Assembly (NCBI RefSeq): GCF_028462125.1
Contig: NZ_CP115468.1
Span: 2,261,097 to 2,325,096, forward strand
Length of the DNA stretch: 64,000 nucleotides
Reading direction: 5' to 3'
Origin: Leptospira sp. GIMC2001
GTDB taxonomy: Bacteria; Spirochaetota; Leptospiria; Leptospirales; Leptospiraceae
The notes beneath the pieces were generated by a model. It worked only from the letters and a program-made list of their open reading frames with translations, was not told the DNA's origin and ran no database searches. Made by a program: the position numbers and the translations under genes. Numbering within the stretch: position 1 is the stretch's first letter; each line of letters starts with the position of its first letter. Positions 1-8,778 of this stretch are shown piece after piece.

Positions 1-302
1 TCATACAGTATGCTAGAGCTCAGTCTATTCAAATATATCCAATCACTCTGGAAAAGCCAGATAGCGCGGATGAATCATGGAATTTTCTTGCAGAAGGAAG
101 TGGTGGCAAATTATTCTCACTCGATGAAGTCATTGAGGAAGATTTATACGATCTAATTAAATCCCATATGGACGAAAGATATTTTCTTTCCTATTCAACA
201 GAAACGAAATCATCTATTACTGGAAGATGGATTCCGCTTGAACTAACAGTAAAATATCGGGACTTCGGTGGAAAAACAGAAGGAGGGTATTTTGTTCCCT
301 AG
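1..302 (+). CDS. C-terminal end of a vWA-domain protein (partial)
   Basis: The frame is open from position 3 to a TAG at 300-302, so this is the last 99 codons of a gene that begins before the window. The residues AEGSGGKLFSL followed by about 35 residues and then YFLSYSTET fit the end of a von Willebrand factor A domain, where a GG-x-x-F turn precedes the last helix. The strand ending in GGYFVP is typical of secreted vWA proteins whose C-terminus carries a short beta domain. The domain assignment rests on this tail only. The stop lies 8 nt past the probable TTG start of the next gene, so the two genes are likely co-translated. Confidence 0.6.
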   Translation, partial: IQYARAQSIQIYPITLEKPDSADESWNFLAEGSGGKLFSLDEVIEEDLYDLIKSHMDERYFLSYSTETKSSITGRWIPLELTVKYRDFGGKTEGGYFVP

Positions 303-2292
303 TAAACACTTACAGTTGTTGATTGGTATTTTATTTTTTGCGGTTGTGGATTTCGGAATTCAATCTAAAGAGACAATAGAAGAAATCAAAGCAGGCAATC
401 AATACTACGAAGAAAAAAATTATAAAAGAGCATTATCACATTTTATTGTAGCAAAAAATCAAAATCCAAATTCCACTCAAGCACTCATTGGTTATGGCAA
501 AACTTCCCTTGCTCTAGGTTCCGCTTCTGATGCAAGATCAGCATTCAGTCGAGTATTAGAAATCAGTACGAACAATACGGAAGCTATAGCAGGCATCGGT
601 CGAGTATTGGTTATGGAAGGTAAAAACCAAGAATCCAGAGATTATCTGGAAATGGCTCTCAAATCCAAACGTGATGATCCAATCCTTACTCTTTCATTGG
701 TTGAAACATTAGAAGCAATGGGTAAACCGGAACTTGCAGTTTACAAACTGGATCAGATAAGACCAAAAATTATTTGGGATCTTCCCTTGATGAAGAAATT
801 AGCAAGTCTATATATTAATATTGAAGATTCAGCTAAGGCTCTAAAAATTGCTGATGAAATTATTGAAAAACATCCTGATATTGATTTCGGTTATACCATA
901 CGAGGACAAGCTTACTCTCTTGATGCTTATAAAACCAAAACCGATTCAGATAAATCGATAGAGCAATTTGAAAGTGCAATTAAAGAATTCGATACAGCTC
1001 TAACAATTAGACCAGGCGACGAAAATGCGAATTTCTGGAAGGCAAAGCTTTTAGCTTGGAAACAAGGAGAATCAAGAAAAGAAGCCCTACAGATATTCCA
1101 AAAACTTTATTCGAAATATCCGAATAATATGGAATATGCATACTTAGTTGCATCTCTGATATCAGAAAAAAATCGACCAAACGAAGATGAAATTCGACTC
1201 GCAACGCTTGCGTATAAATCCATTTTAGAATTTGACGATCTAGATGAGATCGCAAGGTATTCTGCGGAGTCGTTTCTTATTCGCAATGTTCCCGAAGATG
1301 CAACTCTTCGTAGACAGCTTGGCAACTATAGATTGGAAAGATTTCAATCTGAGAAAAATGCACTTCATTATGAGACTTCCCTTTTCCACCTTTATAGAGC
1401 TCGAGAGCTTTCGCCAAGAGATATCAAAACACAAAACTTCCTTGTTGAAACCTATAAGAAAAATAATGATATTCCTGCATTCATCAATCAACTCGTCTAT
1501 CTGAGCAAGGAAGATCCAAAGGATTTTAAAATCCAAAATAAACTGGAATATGCTGTCAATGCTGCAAAAAATTCTTTAGAATACAAAGAAGGATACCTTC
1601 TACCTGAAGGATCTGGATTTAAATTTCAGGACCCAACTTCCAGTCCTAAACTATTATTATTGGATCCAAAGATGGATTTTAGTTTTGGAAGCAAAATCAA
1701 TTTCCCAACCGAAATCACTTCGGCACTTTTGCTAAGTTTGCAAAATAAAAAGGGAATACGATTGGCAAATGATTCTGAAAATACAGAAGTTCGAGAAAAT
1801 ATAAGAAAATCAAATGGGAAATCCTACAATCCTTATAACAATAGTTATAGCTTTGAACCAAATGATAATCCATATTTTCCTGATACAATTCGCTATATTG
1901 CTTATGGTATTGCTCGAGACGATGATAAATCCATTCAAATAGAATACAAAGTTTACGATAGGAAAACTGCAAAAGAAACGGATCGAATCCTTATACGAGG
2001 AAACGGGCGCGGAAGCCTTGCTTACGTTGCCACTACATTTGCTAAGAAGATTAAAGAACTCTTAAGCGTAGAAGGAAATATTATCAAAGTAAAACGTGAA
2101 GGCGTTATCATCAATTTAGGACGAAGAAATGGCCTGAATGAAAAATCCATCGTAGACTTCATGAGAAAGAATCGTTCTATAAACGAAGCAAGTATCTCCG
2201 TACTTGGAGAAACGATCAGCCTAGTGGTTCCGAAAAAATCAGGCTGGGAACGAGATTTAGCAACAGGTGAAACTGTTAAATTAAGAAAATAA
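292..2292 (+). CDS. exported TPR-repeat protein
   Basis: I place the start at the TTG at 292 because AGGAGGG at 281-287 sits 4 nt upstream. The GTG at 268 is in frame but has no such site. From the TTG the protein is 666 aa and begins with a hydrophobic signal peptide (about residues 5-20). Residues about 25-280 contain several TPR helical hairpins (for example KNYKRALSHF and ALGSASDARSAF), so it probably acts as a periplasmic scaffold. The last 130 residues form a separate domain with GVIINLGRRNGL, which resembles the C-terminal beta domain of FlgT-like and other envelope proteins. That resemblance is from memory. The gene overlaps the vWA gene by 11 nt, and vWA/TPR pairs are common in envelope operons. 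The specific function is unknown. Confidence 0.8.
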   Translation: MFPSKHLQLLIGILFFAVVDFGIQSKETIEEIKAGNQYYEEKNYKRALSHFIVAKNQNPNSTQALIGYGKTSLALGSASDARSAFSRVLEISTNNTEAIAGIGRVLVMEGKNQESRDYLEMALKSKRDDPILTLSLVETLEAMGKPELAVYKLDQIRPKIIWDLPLMKKLASLYINIEDSAKALKIADEIIEKHPDIDFGYTIRGQAYSLDAYKTKTDSDKSIEQFESAIKEFDTALTIRPGDENANFWKAKLLAWKQGESRKEALQIFQKLYSKYPNNMEYAYLVASLISEKNRPNEDEIRLATLAYKSILEFDDLDEIARYSAESFLIRNVPEDATLRRQLGNYRLERFQSEKNALHYETSLFHLYRARELSPRDIKTQNFLVETYKKNNDIPAFINQLVYLSKEDPKDFKIQNKLEYAVNAAKNSLEYKEGYLLPEGSGFKFQDPTSSPKLLLLDPKMDFSFGSKINFPTEITSALLLSLQNKKGIRLANDSENTEVRENIRKSNGKSYNPYNNSYSFEPNDNPYFPDTIRYIAYGIARDDDKSIQIEYKVYDRKTAKETDRILIRGNGRGSLAYVATTFAKKIKELLSVEGNIIKVKREGVIINLGRRNGLNEKSIVDFMRKNRSINEASISVLGETISLVVPKKSGWERDLATGETVKLRK

Positions 2293-2299
2293 TTCTTTT

Positions 2300-2920
2300 T
2301 TAAGATTTCTGAACAATTGAGATCGGTGTAGGTAGAGACTCCAAATATTGGATTATCGTATTTCCAATTTTTTCTTCCCGCTGCTTCCAGGAAATCTTAT
2401 CTTTAAGTTCAACTTGAACGGATTTCTTTTGTAAATAAACACTTTCAACAACTTTATGCTGAAAGATTAAATCAATAAGATGAGGTTTTTTGTATTCAGA
2501 ATCACGATCCCAAGCAGCCTCATAATACAATGAGTCGTTCGCTATTAGATTTTTATTGCTGATGAATTTGAGTATGGAGGGATTCGGTGTGAGCTCGGTG
2601 TGGAGATTTACGCGTGGATATATAATAATATTTCCCGATTGATCCCAGTCAATGCCAGACTCATTTAAAATTTCTGCGGAAGAATTTAAAAACTGAATCG
2701 GAATCCCTTCGATTTTATGCAGTTTGATTTTTGGATTGATTTTTTCGAAACCAGAAAATACCAATCTCTTCCCTTTTGCATCAGAGTTTATGCTAAGAAC
2801 CAAAACACAATTCTCTGGCAATCCCCTAAGGTGGTTCTTGATTTTGGCTATTGCATGATCAGAAAATACAATTTTTATATTTTCAGATTTAGAAAAAAAA
2901 CTCTGTATCCATTGTAGCAT
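2300..2920 (-). CDS. A-type (IscA-like) domain fused to Nfu N-terminal-like domain
   Basis: This 206-residue protein has two parts. Residues about 15-105 follow the layout of A-type iron-sulfur carriers (IVFSDHAIAKIKNHL at the start and NESGIDWDQSGNIIIYP near the end). The three conserved cysteines of that family are not there; the only cysteine is in PENCVLV. Residues about 110-200 match the N-terminal domain of Nfu/NifU-type scaffolds (TPNPSILKFI, then a helix, then a strand with VESVYLQKKSVQVEL). The protein therefore looks like an iron-sulfur assembly fusion that can no longer bind a cluster by the usual cysteines. It is divergent from the SRPBCC gene, with only 20 bp between the two start codons, so at least one promoter must lie inside coding sequence. 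It converges on the TPR gene with 7 bp between stops. Confidence 0.55.
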   Translation of the reverse strand: MLQWIQSFFSKSENIKIVFSDHAIAKIKNHLRGLPENCVLVLSINSDAKGKRLVFSGFEKINPKIKLHKIEGIPIQFLNSSAEILNESGIDWDQSGNIIIYPRVNLHTELTPNPSILKFISNKNLIANDSLYYEAAWDRDSEYKKPHLIDLIFQHKVVESVYLQKKSVQVELKDKISWKQREEKIGNTIIQYLESLPTPISIVQKS

Positions 2921-2940
2921 ATATTTAGAAACCTAAACCT

Positions 2941-3420
2941 ATGTTATCCACATTCATTTGCAAGTCCAGATTTAACGTATCAGTCGAAAAACTTTTTGCA
3001 TTCCACGAAGATCGGCATGGCTTTGAAATATTGGTTGGATCAAGTCCAGGTGTTGAAGTCATCAAAAAACCAAATTCACTGCAACCAGGCGAAACAGCAA
3101 TTCTTAAAATTCCTATACTTCCAGGATTGCGTGTGCAATGGGTCGCAAAACATAGCAAATACGAAAAAAACAAATTATTTCAAGATTACCAAGAATCGGG
3201 TCCATTTTTGCAATTCTACCATTCCCATATTTTCGAATCCATTGATAAGAATTCGAGTATACTGGAAGATAGAATTGAATATGAAGCGAATTTCTCGTGG
3301 ATATCTCAATTCATTGTTCCCCTCTTCCTGAAACCTCAATTCCAAGAAAGGCATAGGCTTACTGCTGAATTTTTAAAGGTTGAATCACAATTTCTAGAAA
3401 TCGGAAGAATCAAGAATTGA
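2941..3420 (+). CDS. SRPBCC-family protein
   Basis: This 159-residue protein begins with the pattern of the SRPBCC/START-like fold: a first strand (FICKSRFNVSVEKLFAFHED), then the helix and the central sheet. Related small proteins bind hydrophobic ligands and are often annotated as polyketide-cyclase-like or coenzyme Q-binding. A conserved feature of this subgroup is the phrase LEDRIEYEANFSW near residue 110, followed by a long C-terminal helix (FLKPQFQERHRLTAEFL) that closes the cavity. There is no signal peptide, so it should be cytoplasmic. No clear Shine-Dalgarno site precedes the ATG. The ligand cannot be told from sequence. Confidence 0.65.
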   Translation: MLSTFICKSRFNVSVEKLFAFHEDRHGFEILVGSSPGVEVIKKPNSLQPGETAILKIPILPGLRVQWVAKHSKYEKNKLFQDYQESGPFLQFYHSHIFESIDKNSSILEDRIEYEANFSWISQFIVPLFLKPQFQERHRLTAEFLKVESQFLEIGRIKN

Positions 3421-3442
3421 AATCGACAAAATCAATAAAAAA

Positions 3443-3904
3443 TCAATTAGGCTCGGGATTCCCTATTCTTGATTCATAATCGATCATCACTCGATTGTAA
3501 TTTTCTTCAAGTAAACTTGATGATATAATAAAATCTGCGCTCGCACGATTGCATGCCATTGGAACATTATAAAGTACTGCTATTCTAAGAAGCGCTTTTA
3601 CATCTGGATCATGGGGCTGAGCTGTAAGCGGATCCCAGAAAAAAACCATCAAATCAATTTCGCCTGCAACGATCTTTGCACCAATTTGTTGATCACCGCC
3701 CAAAGGACCCGAAATAAATCGATGAACTGGTAGGTCTGCTTTTTCTTGAATGATTCGCCCTGTTGTTCCTGTTCCGAACAATCTATGACGCGCTAAGGTT
3801 CCACGATTGTACAAAACCCATTCCAATAAGTCTTTCTTGCGGTTATCATGGGCGATCAGAACTATATTCTTGATCTTATCCATTTTTTGGATTAGATTCT
3901 TCAT
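3443..3904 (-). CDS. mgsA: methylglyoxal synthase
   Basis: MgsA converts dihydroxyacetone phosphate to methylglyoxal and phosphate, a bypass of lower glycolysis that releases phosphate under sugar-phosphate stress. The 153-residue length fits the family. The catalytic segment GPLGGDQQIGAKI is present (Asp71 in this numbering), as are FFWDPL (Asp91), PHDPDVKALLRIA (His98) and the phosphate-binding GTGTTGR near residue 45. A second methionine at residue 8 (MDKIKNIVLIAHD) could be the true start, since the family fold begins just there. The gene converges on the SRPBCC gene and is divergent from the FcpA-like gene across a 76-bp gap. Confidence 0.93.
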   Translation of the reverse strand: MKNLIQKMDKIKNIVLIAHDNRKKDLLEWVLYNRGTLARHRLFGTGTTGRIIQEKADLPVHRFISGPLGGDQQIGAKIVAGEIDLMVFFWDPLTAQPHDPDVKALLRIAVLYNVPMACNRASADFIISSSLLEENYNRVMIDYESRIGNPEPN

Positions 3905-3941
3905 ATATCCAATTGAAATGGAAATCTGTATTTCTGCAAGT

Positions 3942-3968
3942 TAAAGCTTTTGCAAAAATGACCGAAAT
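3942..3968 (+). promoter_or_regulatory. sigma28-like flagellar promoter candidate
   Basis: TAAAGCTT at 3942-3949 is followed by exactly 11 nt and then ACCGAAAT at 3961-3968. The E. coli FliA consensus is TAAAGTTT-N11-GCCGATAA, so the match is 7 of 8 and 5 of 8 at the right spacing. Transcription would start near 3975, only about 6 nt before the ATG at 3981, giving an almost leaderless message. The gene behind it looks flagellar, which supports the call. Confidence 0.45.
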
Positions 3969-3980
3969 TCATATCAGAAC

Positions 3981-4769
3981 ATGAAAAAAATAATCAGCAT
4001 CGCAATCATTTTAATCATACCTTGTCATTTTATTTTTTCTCAAACAAAAGTATCAGATAATAAAGTGGAACTCTTGATTCCCAACTCTGAGAGGATTGAT
4101 CCAGGATGGGGATCGGGAACAGAAGACTTTCGTAATCTCGAAATTTTGGATAAAATAGATGAAACATCATCTGAGCGAAGATTCAAAGAAGCAGCACGAG
4201 ATTATCGAATCAGTATCGATATTTTCCAAAACACGGAAAGCTCTATTGAATCCAAAAAAGAAGAATATGAACAGGAAGTGAATCCTCAAGATCGATATGA
4301 ATGGCAAAAACGAGCACGAGAAGATGCAAGAAACCGAGAGCTGGCTAAGCTTCTAAATGATGGACGCAATCAAGCTGTCCAATATTTAATTCGAGGGATG
4401 ACGACTTTGGACAAGATTGAAAACCCAACGGTTAAGTCTCAGGCAAGTTTCTTAGATCTCAAAGCAGGGCTCTATCGTGAATATGCTAAGCATCAATTTT
4501 CAATGAAAAATTATATTCCTGTAACAGATATTTTGCTAAGGTATATTCAATTGAACGAAAAATATGAAAAAGAAAGTGAACCTCATAAAATTCTTGCCTT
4601 TTGTTTTGAAAAAATGCAAATGAGTGCTTTGAAAAATAAAAAATATGAAATTGCGGATGATTTCAAAGAAAAGAAAAACAGACATCTCATAACTTTCGCT
4701 GAGCTTCATTATGGCAAAAGTTCCACAGAATATCAAACTATATCAGAAAAAGTTATGAAAGACTATTGA
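3981..4769 (+). CDS. FcpA-like flagellar coiling/sheath protein candidate
   Basis: The 262-residue product has an N-terminal signal peptide (MKKIISIAIILIIPCHFIFSQ) and is otherwise almost all charged helix. Phrases such as SERRFKEAARDYR, AGLYREYAKHQFSMKNY, EPHKILAF and FAELHYGKSSTEY recall FcpA, the Leptospira flagellar-coiling protein that coats the periplasmic flagellar filament and gives it its curvature. I make this link from memory, and the protein could instead be a paralog. A sigma28-like promoter just upstream supports a flagellar role. No Shine-Dalgarno site is visible before the ATG. The gene is monocistronic: the downstream gene is on the other strand, 16 bp away. Confidence 0.5.
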   Translation: MKKIISIAIILIIPCHFIFSQTKVSDNKVELLIPNSERIDPGWGSGTEDFRNLEILDKIDETSSERRFKEAARDYRISIDIFQNTESSIESKKEEYEQEVNPQDRYEWQKRAREDARNRELAKLLNDGRNQAVQYLIRGMTTLDKIENPTVKSQASFLDLKAGLYREYAKHQFSMKNYIPVTDILLRYIQLNEKYEKESEPHKILAFCFEKMQMSALKNKKYEIADDFKEKKNRHLITFAELHYGKSSTEYQTISEKVMKDY

Positions 4770-4785
4770 CGACGAATGATTCTAT

Positions 4786-5619
4786 CTAAGACTTTATTCC
4801 AAGCTTCTTCTTTAGTTCAAGATTCTCATCCAATAGATCTCTGATCTCTTTGTCGGTATAGGCAAATAAACGGTCTTGAGCTTTGATGATTCTATCTAAA
4901 TTGATTTCTTCAATTCTTGAATATTCTAATGCTTTCTCTGTCGCTTTTTTCGCTTCAATAACTGTCTTTAGTTCTTTCTCACGCAATTCTTCTAATTTCT
5001 CAGTAGCTTTGATTCGATCATGAAGCTCAATCAATTCTAGATTCTTAAGTTCATTTACTATTTGCATAGCAATGTCAATGTCATGCTGATTTTTCTTGAT
5101 CTTTTCTTCATATGTGAGGATTGATTGAAGCGCATCATTTTCTTGTTTTGTACTTTCGTATTCTTTGTGAGCAAGTTCAAATACACCCTCAAAAAAACCT
5201 ACGTTTGCAAGACAGCCATTACCAATCTCCATCGCAGCTTGTTTATAGAATTCCACTTGAATGATTCGATCAAGAATAATTCTAAGTTCTCTGAGATGAA
5301 GAGGATTTTCTAAAACTAAGAATTTGGATTGTCCCAAAGTGTCCGCATAAATTGCATCTGGATCATCTGGACTCGAAATCAATATAATGGATACAAATGG
5401 ATGAAGTGCAAAATTCTTAAAAATCTGATCCTTTACTTTGTCCCATTCTTTCTTAGTAACACGCAGATATAAAATATTACTCTCATCATCGGATAAAACC
5501 AGATTCGGTGTATCATTCAAGATAACATTGTTTAATTCAATTTTGATTTTTGGATGCTTCCACAACTCAAGAGGAAACTTTTCCCCAGTAGATATATTCC
5601 AAATTATGGACTTCTTCAA
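4786..5619 (-). CDS. receiver-like domain with C-terminal coiled coil, unknown function
   Basis: I do not recognise a named family. The start is the TTG at 5619, preceded by GGAGG 7 nt upstream. Residues about 45-130 alternate strands and helices like a two-component receiver (ILYLRVTKKEW, FVSIILISSPDDPD, KFLVLENPLHLRELRIILDRII), including a KxLxxP-like lysine position. A clear phospho-acceptor Asp in a strand end is not obvious, so it may be a pseudo-receiver. Residues about 150-277 are a long charged coiled coil ending in LLDENLELKKKLGIKS. The protein is probably cytoplasmic and dimeric. It follows the lptF/G-type gene on the same strand after 61 bp that hold a promoter candidate and a perfect palindrome. 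Confidence 0.6.
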   Translation of the reverse strand: MKKSIIWNISTGEKFPLELWKHPKIKIELNNVILNDTPNLVLSDDESNILYLRVTKKEWDKVKDQIFKNFALHPFVSIILISSPDDPDAIYADTLGQSKFLVLENPLHLRELRIILDRIIQVEFYKQAAMEIGNGCLANVGFFEGVFELAHKEYESTKQENDALQSILTYEEKIKKNQHDIDIAMQIVNELKNLELIELHDRIKATEKLEELREKELKTVIEAKKATEKALEYSRIEEINLDRIIKAQDRLFAYTDKEIRDLLDENLELKKKLGIKS

Positions 5620-5634
5620 TGCAAGACCTCCAAG

Positions 5635-5644
5635 GTAGCGCTAC
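5635..5644. promoter_or_regulatory. 10-bp perfect palindrome, possible operator
   Basis: GTAGCGCTAC is a perfect palindrome lying 3 nt upstream of the GGAGG ribosome-binding site of the receiver-like gene and at or near the start point of the promoter candidate at 5652-5680. Its position suits an operator or a small RNA hairpin. No second copy was found before another gene. Confidence 0.35.
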
Positions 5645-5651
5645 TTTCCAT

Positions 5652-5680
5652 AAGATATCCAAAGTTTTGAGATTCCACAA
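5652..5680 (-). promoter_or_regulatory. sigma70-like promoter candidate for the receiver-like gene
   Basis: Reading the minus strand, TTGTGG (5680-5675) is followed by 17 nt and TATCTT (5657-5652). The match is moderate (3 of 6 and 4 of 6), but the spacing is ideal and the transcript would begin at the palindrome just before the ribosome-binding site. Confidence 0.3.
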
Positions 5681-7303
5681 TTACTTTTTCTTAGAAAATC
5701 TTTTATAAAAGGATTTTTTTTTGATTCCGGAAAACCATTTATCGAATTTCAAAACAATCGCATCTCGTTTATCGTAGTATTTATCAACCAACAATTGCAA
5801 TCTTGGAGGTAACTTGGCATCAGTTCTCGTCACCATTATATAGATGGATATAATCATGATCACAAAATTTGCACTCCAAGGTCCAATCCAGTCAGGTATA
5901 CTTTCCTTATACGAAATTCCACTTCCAAATATAAAAAATAAATAATATATCAATAGAAACACAACCGCAAGAGTAAAACTCATGCCCTTGCCAGAACGTT
6001 TCACTACCAAACCTAAAGGAAAAGATAGAAAGAAAAAAATCTGACAAGAAACCGGTGTTGCAATTCTTTTATGAATTTCAACGTTGAATGAAGTGAGAGT
6101 TTTTTTCGATTCCGTTAACAATTCTGTTAGTTGAGTGAACATTGTCACCTGCTGAGTGAGTTCTGTGGAAGACATGGAACCATTGGTCGATGCCATGATG
6201 ATTTCCATTTTCATCTGCTCAACCATTTGTTTGAGGCCACCTACCCCTTTGATTGATATATTGTATTCTTTTAAAATTTCTAAACCAGGTAGATTCTCCA
6301 ATCCTTCCGATTCGATACTATCCCTAATCTTAAATAGCATAGACATTGAATATGTATCCGGCTTAACATTGATTTGCAAAGTAGGTTTCTGTTCTTTCGT
6401 AGGAACGTTGTAGTCCATTTCACCATTGATGAAATTCGTTAAGGTAAAATGTTCTTTGTCCTCATCCCATTCAATTATGAAGCCTTCTTTGAGTCGAATT
6501 GCCTTTTCAAATTCTCCTTTAGAATTCAATTTTTCAACGAGAACTCCTGACTTGGCATTTATGATTTGAACAACACGTGATCCACCCATGGGAATCAATA
6601 AATCATTGAATGAGATAAAATCATTTCCTTCAGCAGAAATTTCCCATTCCCGAATTTGAATTCCAGTAATCAAACCAGTATCTTCGTCAATGCCACCTGA
6701 ATACATTGTTCGACCACGCTTTTCGAAGAAGTCCTGCGACTCATCTCCACTGAATTGACCAGGGCTAATTGCAAGCAATGGATTGTATGTCATAATCCAA
6801 TTGTTGAATTCTTTCATCTTACGCGTGTTTTCTGGAGCCAAATAAAAATTTAGATAACCAACAATGCAAGCCATCATAAAGCCAAAAAATAAAAAATTCA
6901 AATAGATTCTCGGAAAACTAATTCCTGCTGAACGCATCGCTGTGATTTCGGAATCTCCAGACAATCTTCCGGCAGCCATAATTCCACTCATTAAGCAAGC
7001 CATAGGAATAGTCATCGGCAGAGTATTCCCCAAAATATAACCTAGGTAGTCTAGAAGTCTGAAGAAATCGATTCCTTTACCAATAAACAATCCAATCATT
7101 TTCTGGATTGCTACTGCCATATAGATCATTGTAAAAAATGAAAGTGCTACAAGAAATGGGCTTAGAATTTCCAGAAATATATATAAATCTAAAATCGGTG
7201 GTTTGATTTTTTTTAATATCCCGCCGCGATCTGTATGAACTTGAAAATCTATTGGAAGATCTGATACGTTTTTTAGGCGAACTGTTCTAAGATCTTGGCT
7301 CAA
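5681..7303 (-). CDS. LptF/LptG-family lipopolysaccharide export permease
   Basis: This is a YjgP/YjgQ-family inner-membrane permease. These proteins pair with LptB to pull lipopolysaccharide out of the membrane towards the LptA bridge. The first transmembrane block ([21 protein letters not shown]), the coupling-helix region [18 protein letters not shown] (about residue 130-150) and the C-terminal membrane segments from about residue 415 are typical. At 540 aa it is much longer than the usual 350-400. The extra length is in the periplasmic beta domain (about 175-400), including a Ser/Thr-rich helical insert near residue 370. Whether it is LptF or LptG cannot be told from one copy. It overlaps miaB by 17 nt, so the two are co-translated. 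Confidence 0.82.
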   Translation of the reverse strand: MSQDLRTVRLKNVSDLPIDFQVHTDRGGILKKIKPPILDLYIFLEILSPFLVALSFFTMIYMAVAIQKMIGLFIGKGIDFFRLLDYLGYILGNTLPMTIPMACLMSGIMAAGRLSGDSEITAMRSAGISFPRIYLNFLFFGFMMACIVGYLNFYLAPENTRKMKEFNNWIMTYNPLLAISPGQFSGDESQDFFEKRGRTMYSGGIDEDTGLITGIQIREWEISAEGNDFISFNDLLIPMGGSRVVQIINAKSGVLVEKLNSKGEFEKAIRLKEGFIIEWDEDKEHFTLTNFINGEMDYNVPTKEQKPTLQINVKPDTYSMSMLFKIRDSIESEGLENLPGLEILKEYNISIKGVGGLKQMVEQMKMEIIMASTNGSMSSTELTQQVTMFTQLTELLTESKKTLTSFNVEIHKRIATPVSCQIFFFLSFPLGLVVKRSGKGMSFTLAVVFLLIYYLFFIFGSGISYKESIPDWIGPWSANFVIMIISIYIMVTRTDAKLPPRLQLLVDKYYDKRDAIVLKFDKWFSGIKKKSFYKRFSKKK

Positions 7304-8702
7304 TGGGTTGCCCTTCTAGGTAAATACCTTTTAAAGTAGCGCTTGTAGCTTGCGTGATACGAACCTTTACAGTGCTGCCAATCCAATCCGTATAATCACC
7401 GTAAGGTACTGGGAAAACTGCCATACGTCCACATGATGTTCGCCCAGATAAATCTAGTTTGCTTTTCCTGGAAGCATTCTCGACGAGAATCTCATATTCT
7501 TTACCGATCTTAGCCGTGTTCAATTCATGGGAAATTTCTGTCTGGAGATCAACCAATCGAATCAAACGCTCTGATTTTAAATCTTCCGGGACATTATCAG
7601 GTAATTTCTTTTGAGCTATTGTACCTTCTCGCTCAGAATATTTAAACATATATGCCATGTCATATCGAACTTTTCTAACAACATCCAGAGTCTCTTCAAA
7701 TTCTTCATCTGTCTCACCCGGAAATCCGACTATGATATCGGTTGTAATCCCCACATTCGGAATTCTATCACGGATACGATCAACCAAATTTAGATACTCT
7801 TCCTTCGTATAACTTCTGTTCATGTCCTCTAAAACTTTTGAACTTCCCGCTTGCAAAGGTAGATGTATATTGCTTGCGAATCGATCTTCTTTTGACATCA
7901 GGTCAATAAGATGCATTGGAAAATCTTTTGGATGAGGAGAGCTAAATCGTATTTTTTCTATTGTTGTCTGATTAAGCAATGCCTCTATCAATGAAGCGAA
8001 ATCATCTTCATTCATTTTATAGGAATTAACATTCTGTCCAAGTAGGGTAACTTGCTTGATTCCTTTGTCGACTAACATCTTGACTTCATCCACAATGGAT
8101 GATACAGGTCGACTTCTTTCACGTCCTCTTGTATATGGCACAACACAGAAGGTACAAAAATTATCGCATCCCCGCATGATAGTTACAAAGGCTTGAATTC
8201 CATTAATCACTTGAGGTTCAATATCATCGTAGGTTTCTGTGCGAGAAAGACGAGTAAGCTGTAAAGGAGAAGTATGTCCACCCAAACGAATCGATCTGAT
8301 TAAATTTGGAATCTCTCTATAATTATCTGGACCAACGACCAAGTCCACAGGTAGATCCTGATTGAACAAGTCGTCTCCTAAATTTTGAGCCATGCAACCA
8401 AGAATACCAATGACAAGATTTGGATTCTTTTTTTTGAGATAACCTAAAGATTGAAGTTTTGTATATATTTTGGCATGTGCATTCTCACGAATTGCACAAG
8501 TGTTGAGGAAAATTACGTCTGAATCTTCAGGATTGAGAGCAGTTGTAAAATTTTCCTGATTGAGTAAACCTCGCACAACTCCAGAATCATATTCATTCAT
8601 CTGGCAGCCATAGGTTTCAATAAAAACCCGTCCCATCCCAGATTCAATAACTGAATCCAGCAATTGGGAATTACTTATTGAGGTTTCGAGTTGTGAACTC
8701 AT
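7287..8702 (-). CDS. miaB: tRNA-2-methylthio-N6-dimethylallyladenosine synthase
   Basis: MiaB is a radical-SAM methylthiotransferase that adds a methylthio group to i6A37 of tRNAs reading UNN codons. The 471-residue protein has the N-terminal UPF0004 domain with its cysteines ([30 protein letters not shown]), the radical-SAM CxxxCxxC in [22 protein letters not shown], and a C-terminal TRAM domain. The sequence [11 protein letters not shown] is typical of MiaB rather than RimO. The ATG lies 76 bp from the divergent J-domain gene, and the 3' end overlaps the permease gene by 17 nt. Confidence 0.95.
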   Translation of the reverse strand: MSSQLETSISNSQLLDSVIESGMGRVFIETYGCQMNEYDSGVVRGLLNQENFTTALNPEDSDVIFLNTCAIRENAHAKIYTKLQSLGYLKKKNPNLVIGILGCMAQNLGDDLFNQDLPVDLVVGPDNYREIPNLIRSIRLGGHTSPLQLTRLSRTETYDDIEPQVINGIQAFVTIMRGCDNFCTFCVVPYTRGRERSRPVSSIVDEVKMLVDKGIKQVTLLGQNVNSYKMNEDDFASLIEALLNQTTIEKIRFSSPHPKDFPMHLIDLMSKEDRFASNIHLPLQAGSSKVLEDMNRSYTKEEYLNLVDRIRDRIPNVGITTDIIVGFPGETDEEFEETLDVVRKVRYDMAYMFKYSEREGTIAQKKLPDNVPEDLKSERLIRLVDLQTEISHELNTAKIGKEYEILVENASRKSKLDLSGRTSCGRMAVFPVPYGDYTDWIGSTVKVRITQATSATLKGIYLEGQPIEPRS

Positions 8703-8743
8703 ACTGTCAAAATTTCAGATTTGAAGCCTCTGTAAAGGAGATT

Positions 8744-8773
8744 TTGACTCCTAGATCATTTGGATCGTCTAAT
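8744..8773 (+). promoter_or_regulatory. sigma70-like promoter giving a leaderless transcript
   Basis: TTGACT at 8744-8749, an 18-nt spacer and TCTAAT at 8768-8773 each match the consensus at 5 of 6. The ATG of the J-domain gene begins only 5 nt after the -10 box, so the predicted transcript starts at or next to the start codon and has no ribosome-binding site. Confidence 0.5.
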
Positions 8774-8778
8774 CTCAA

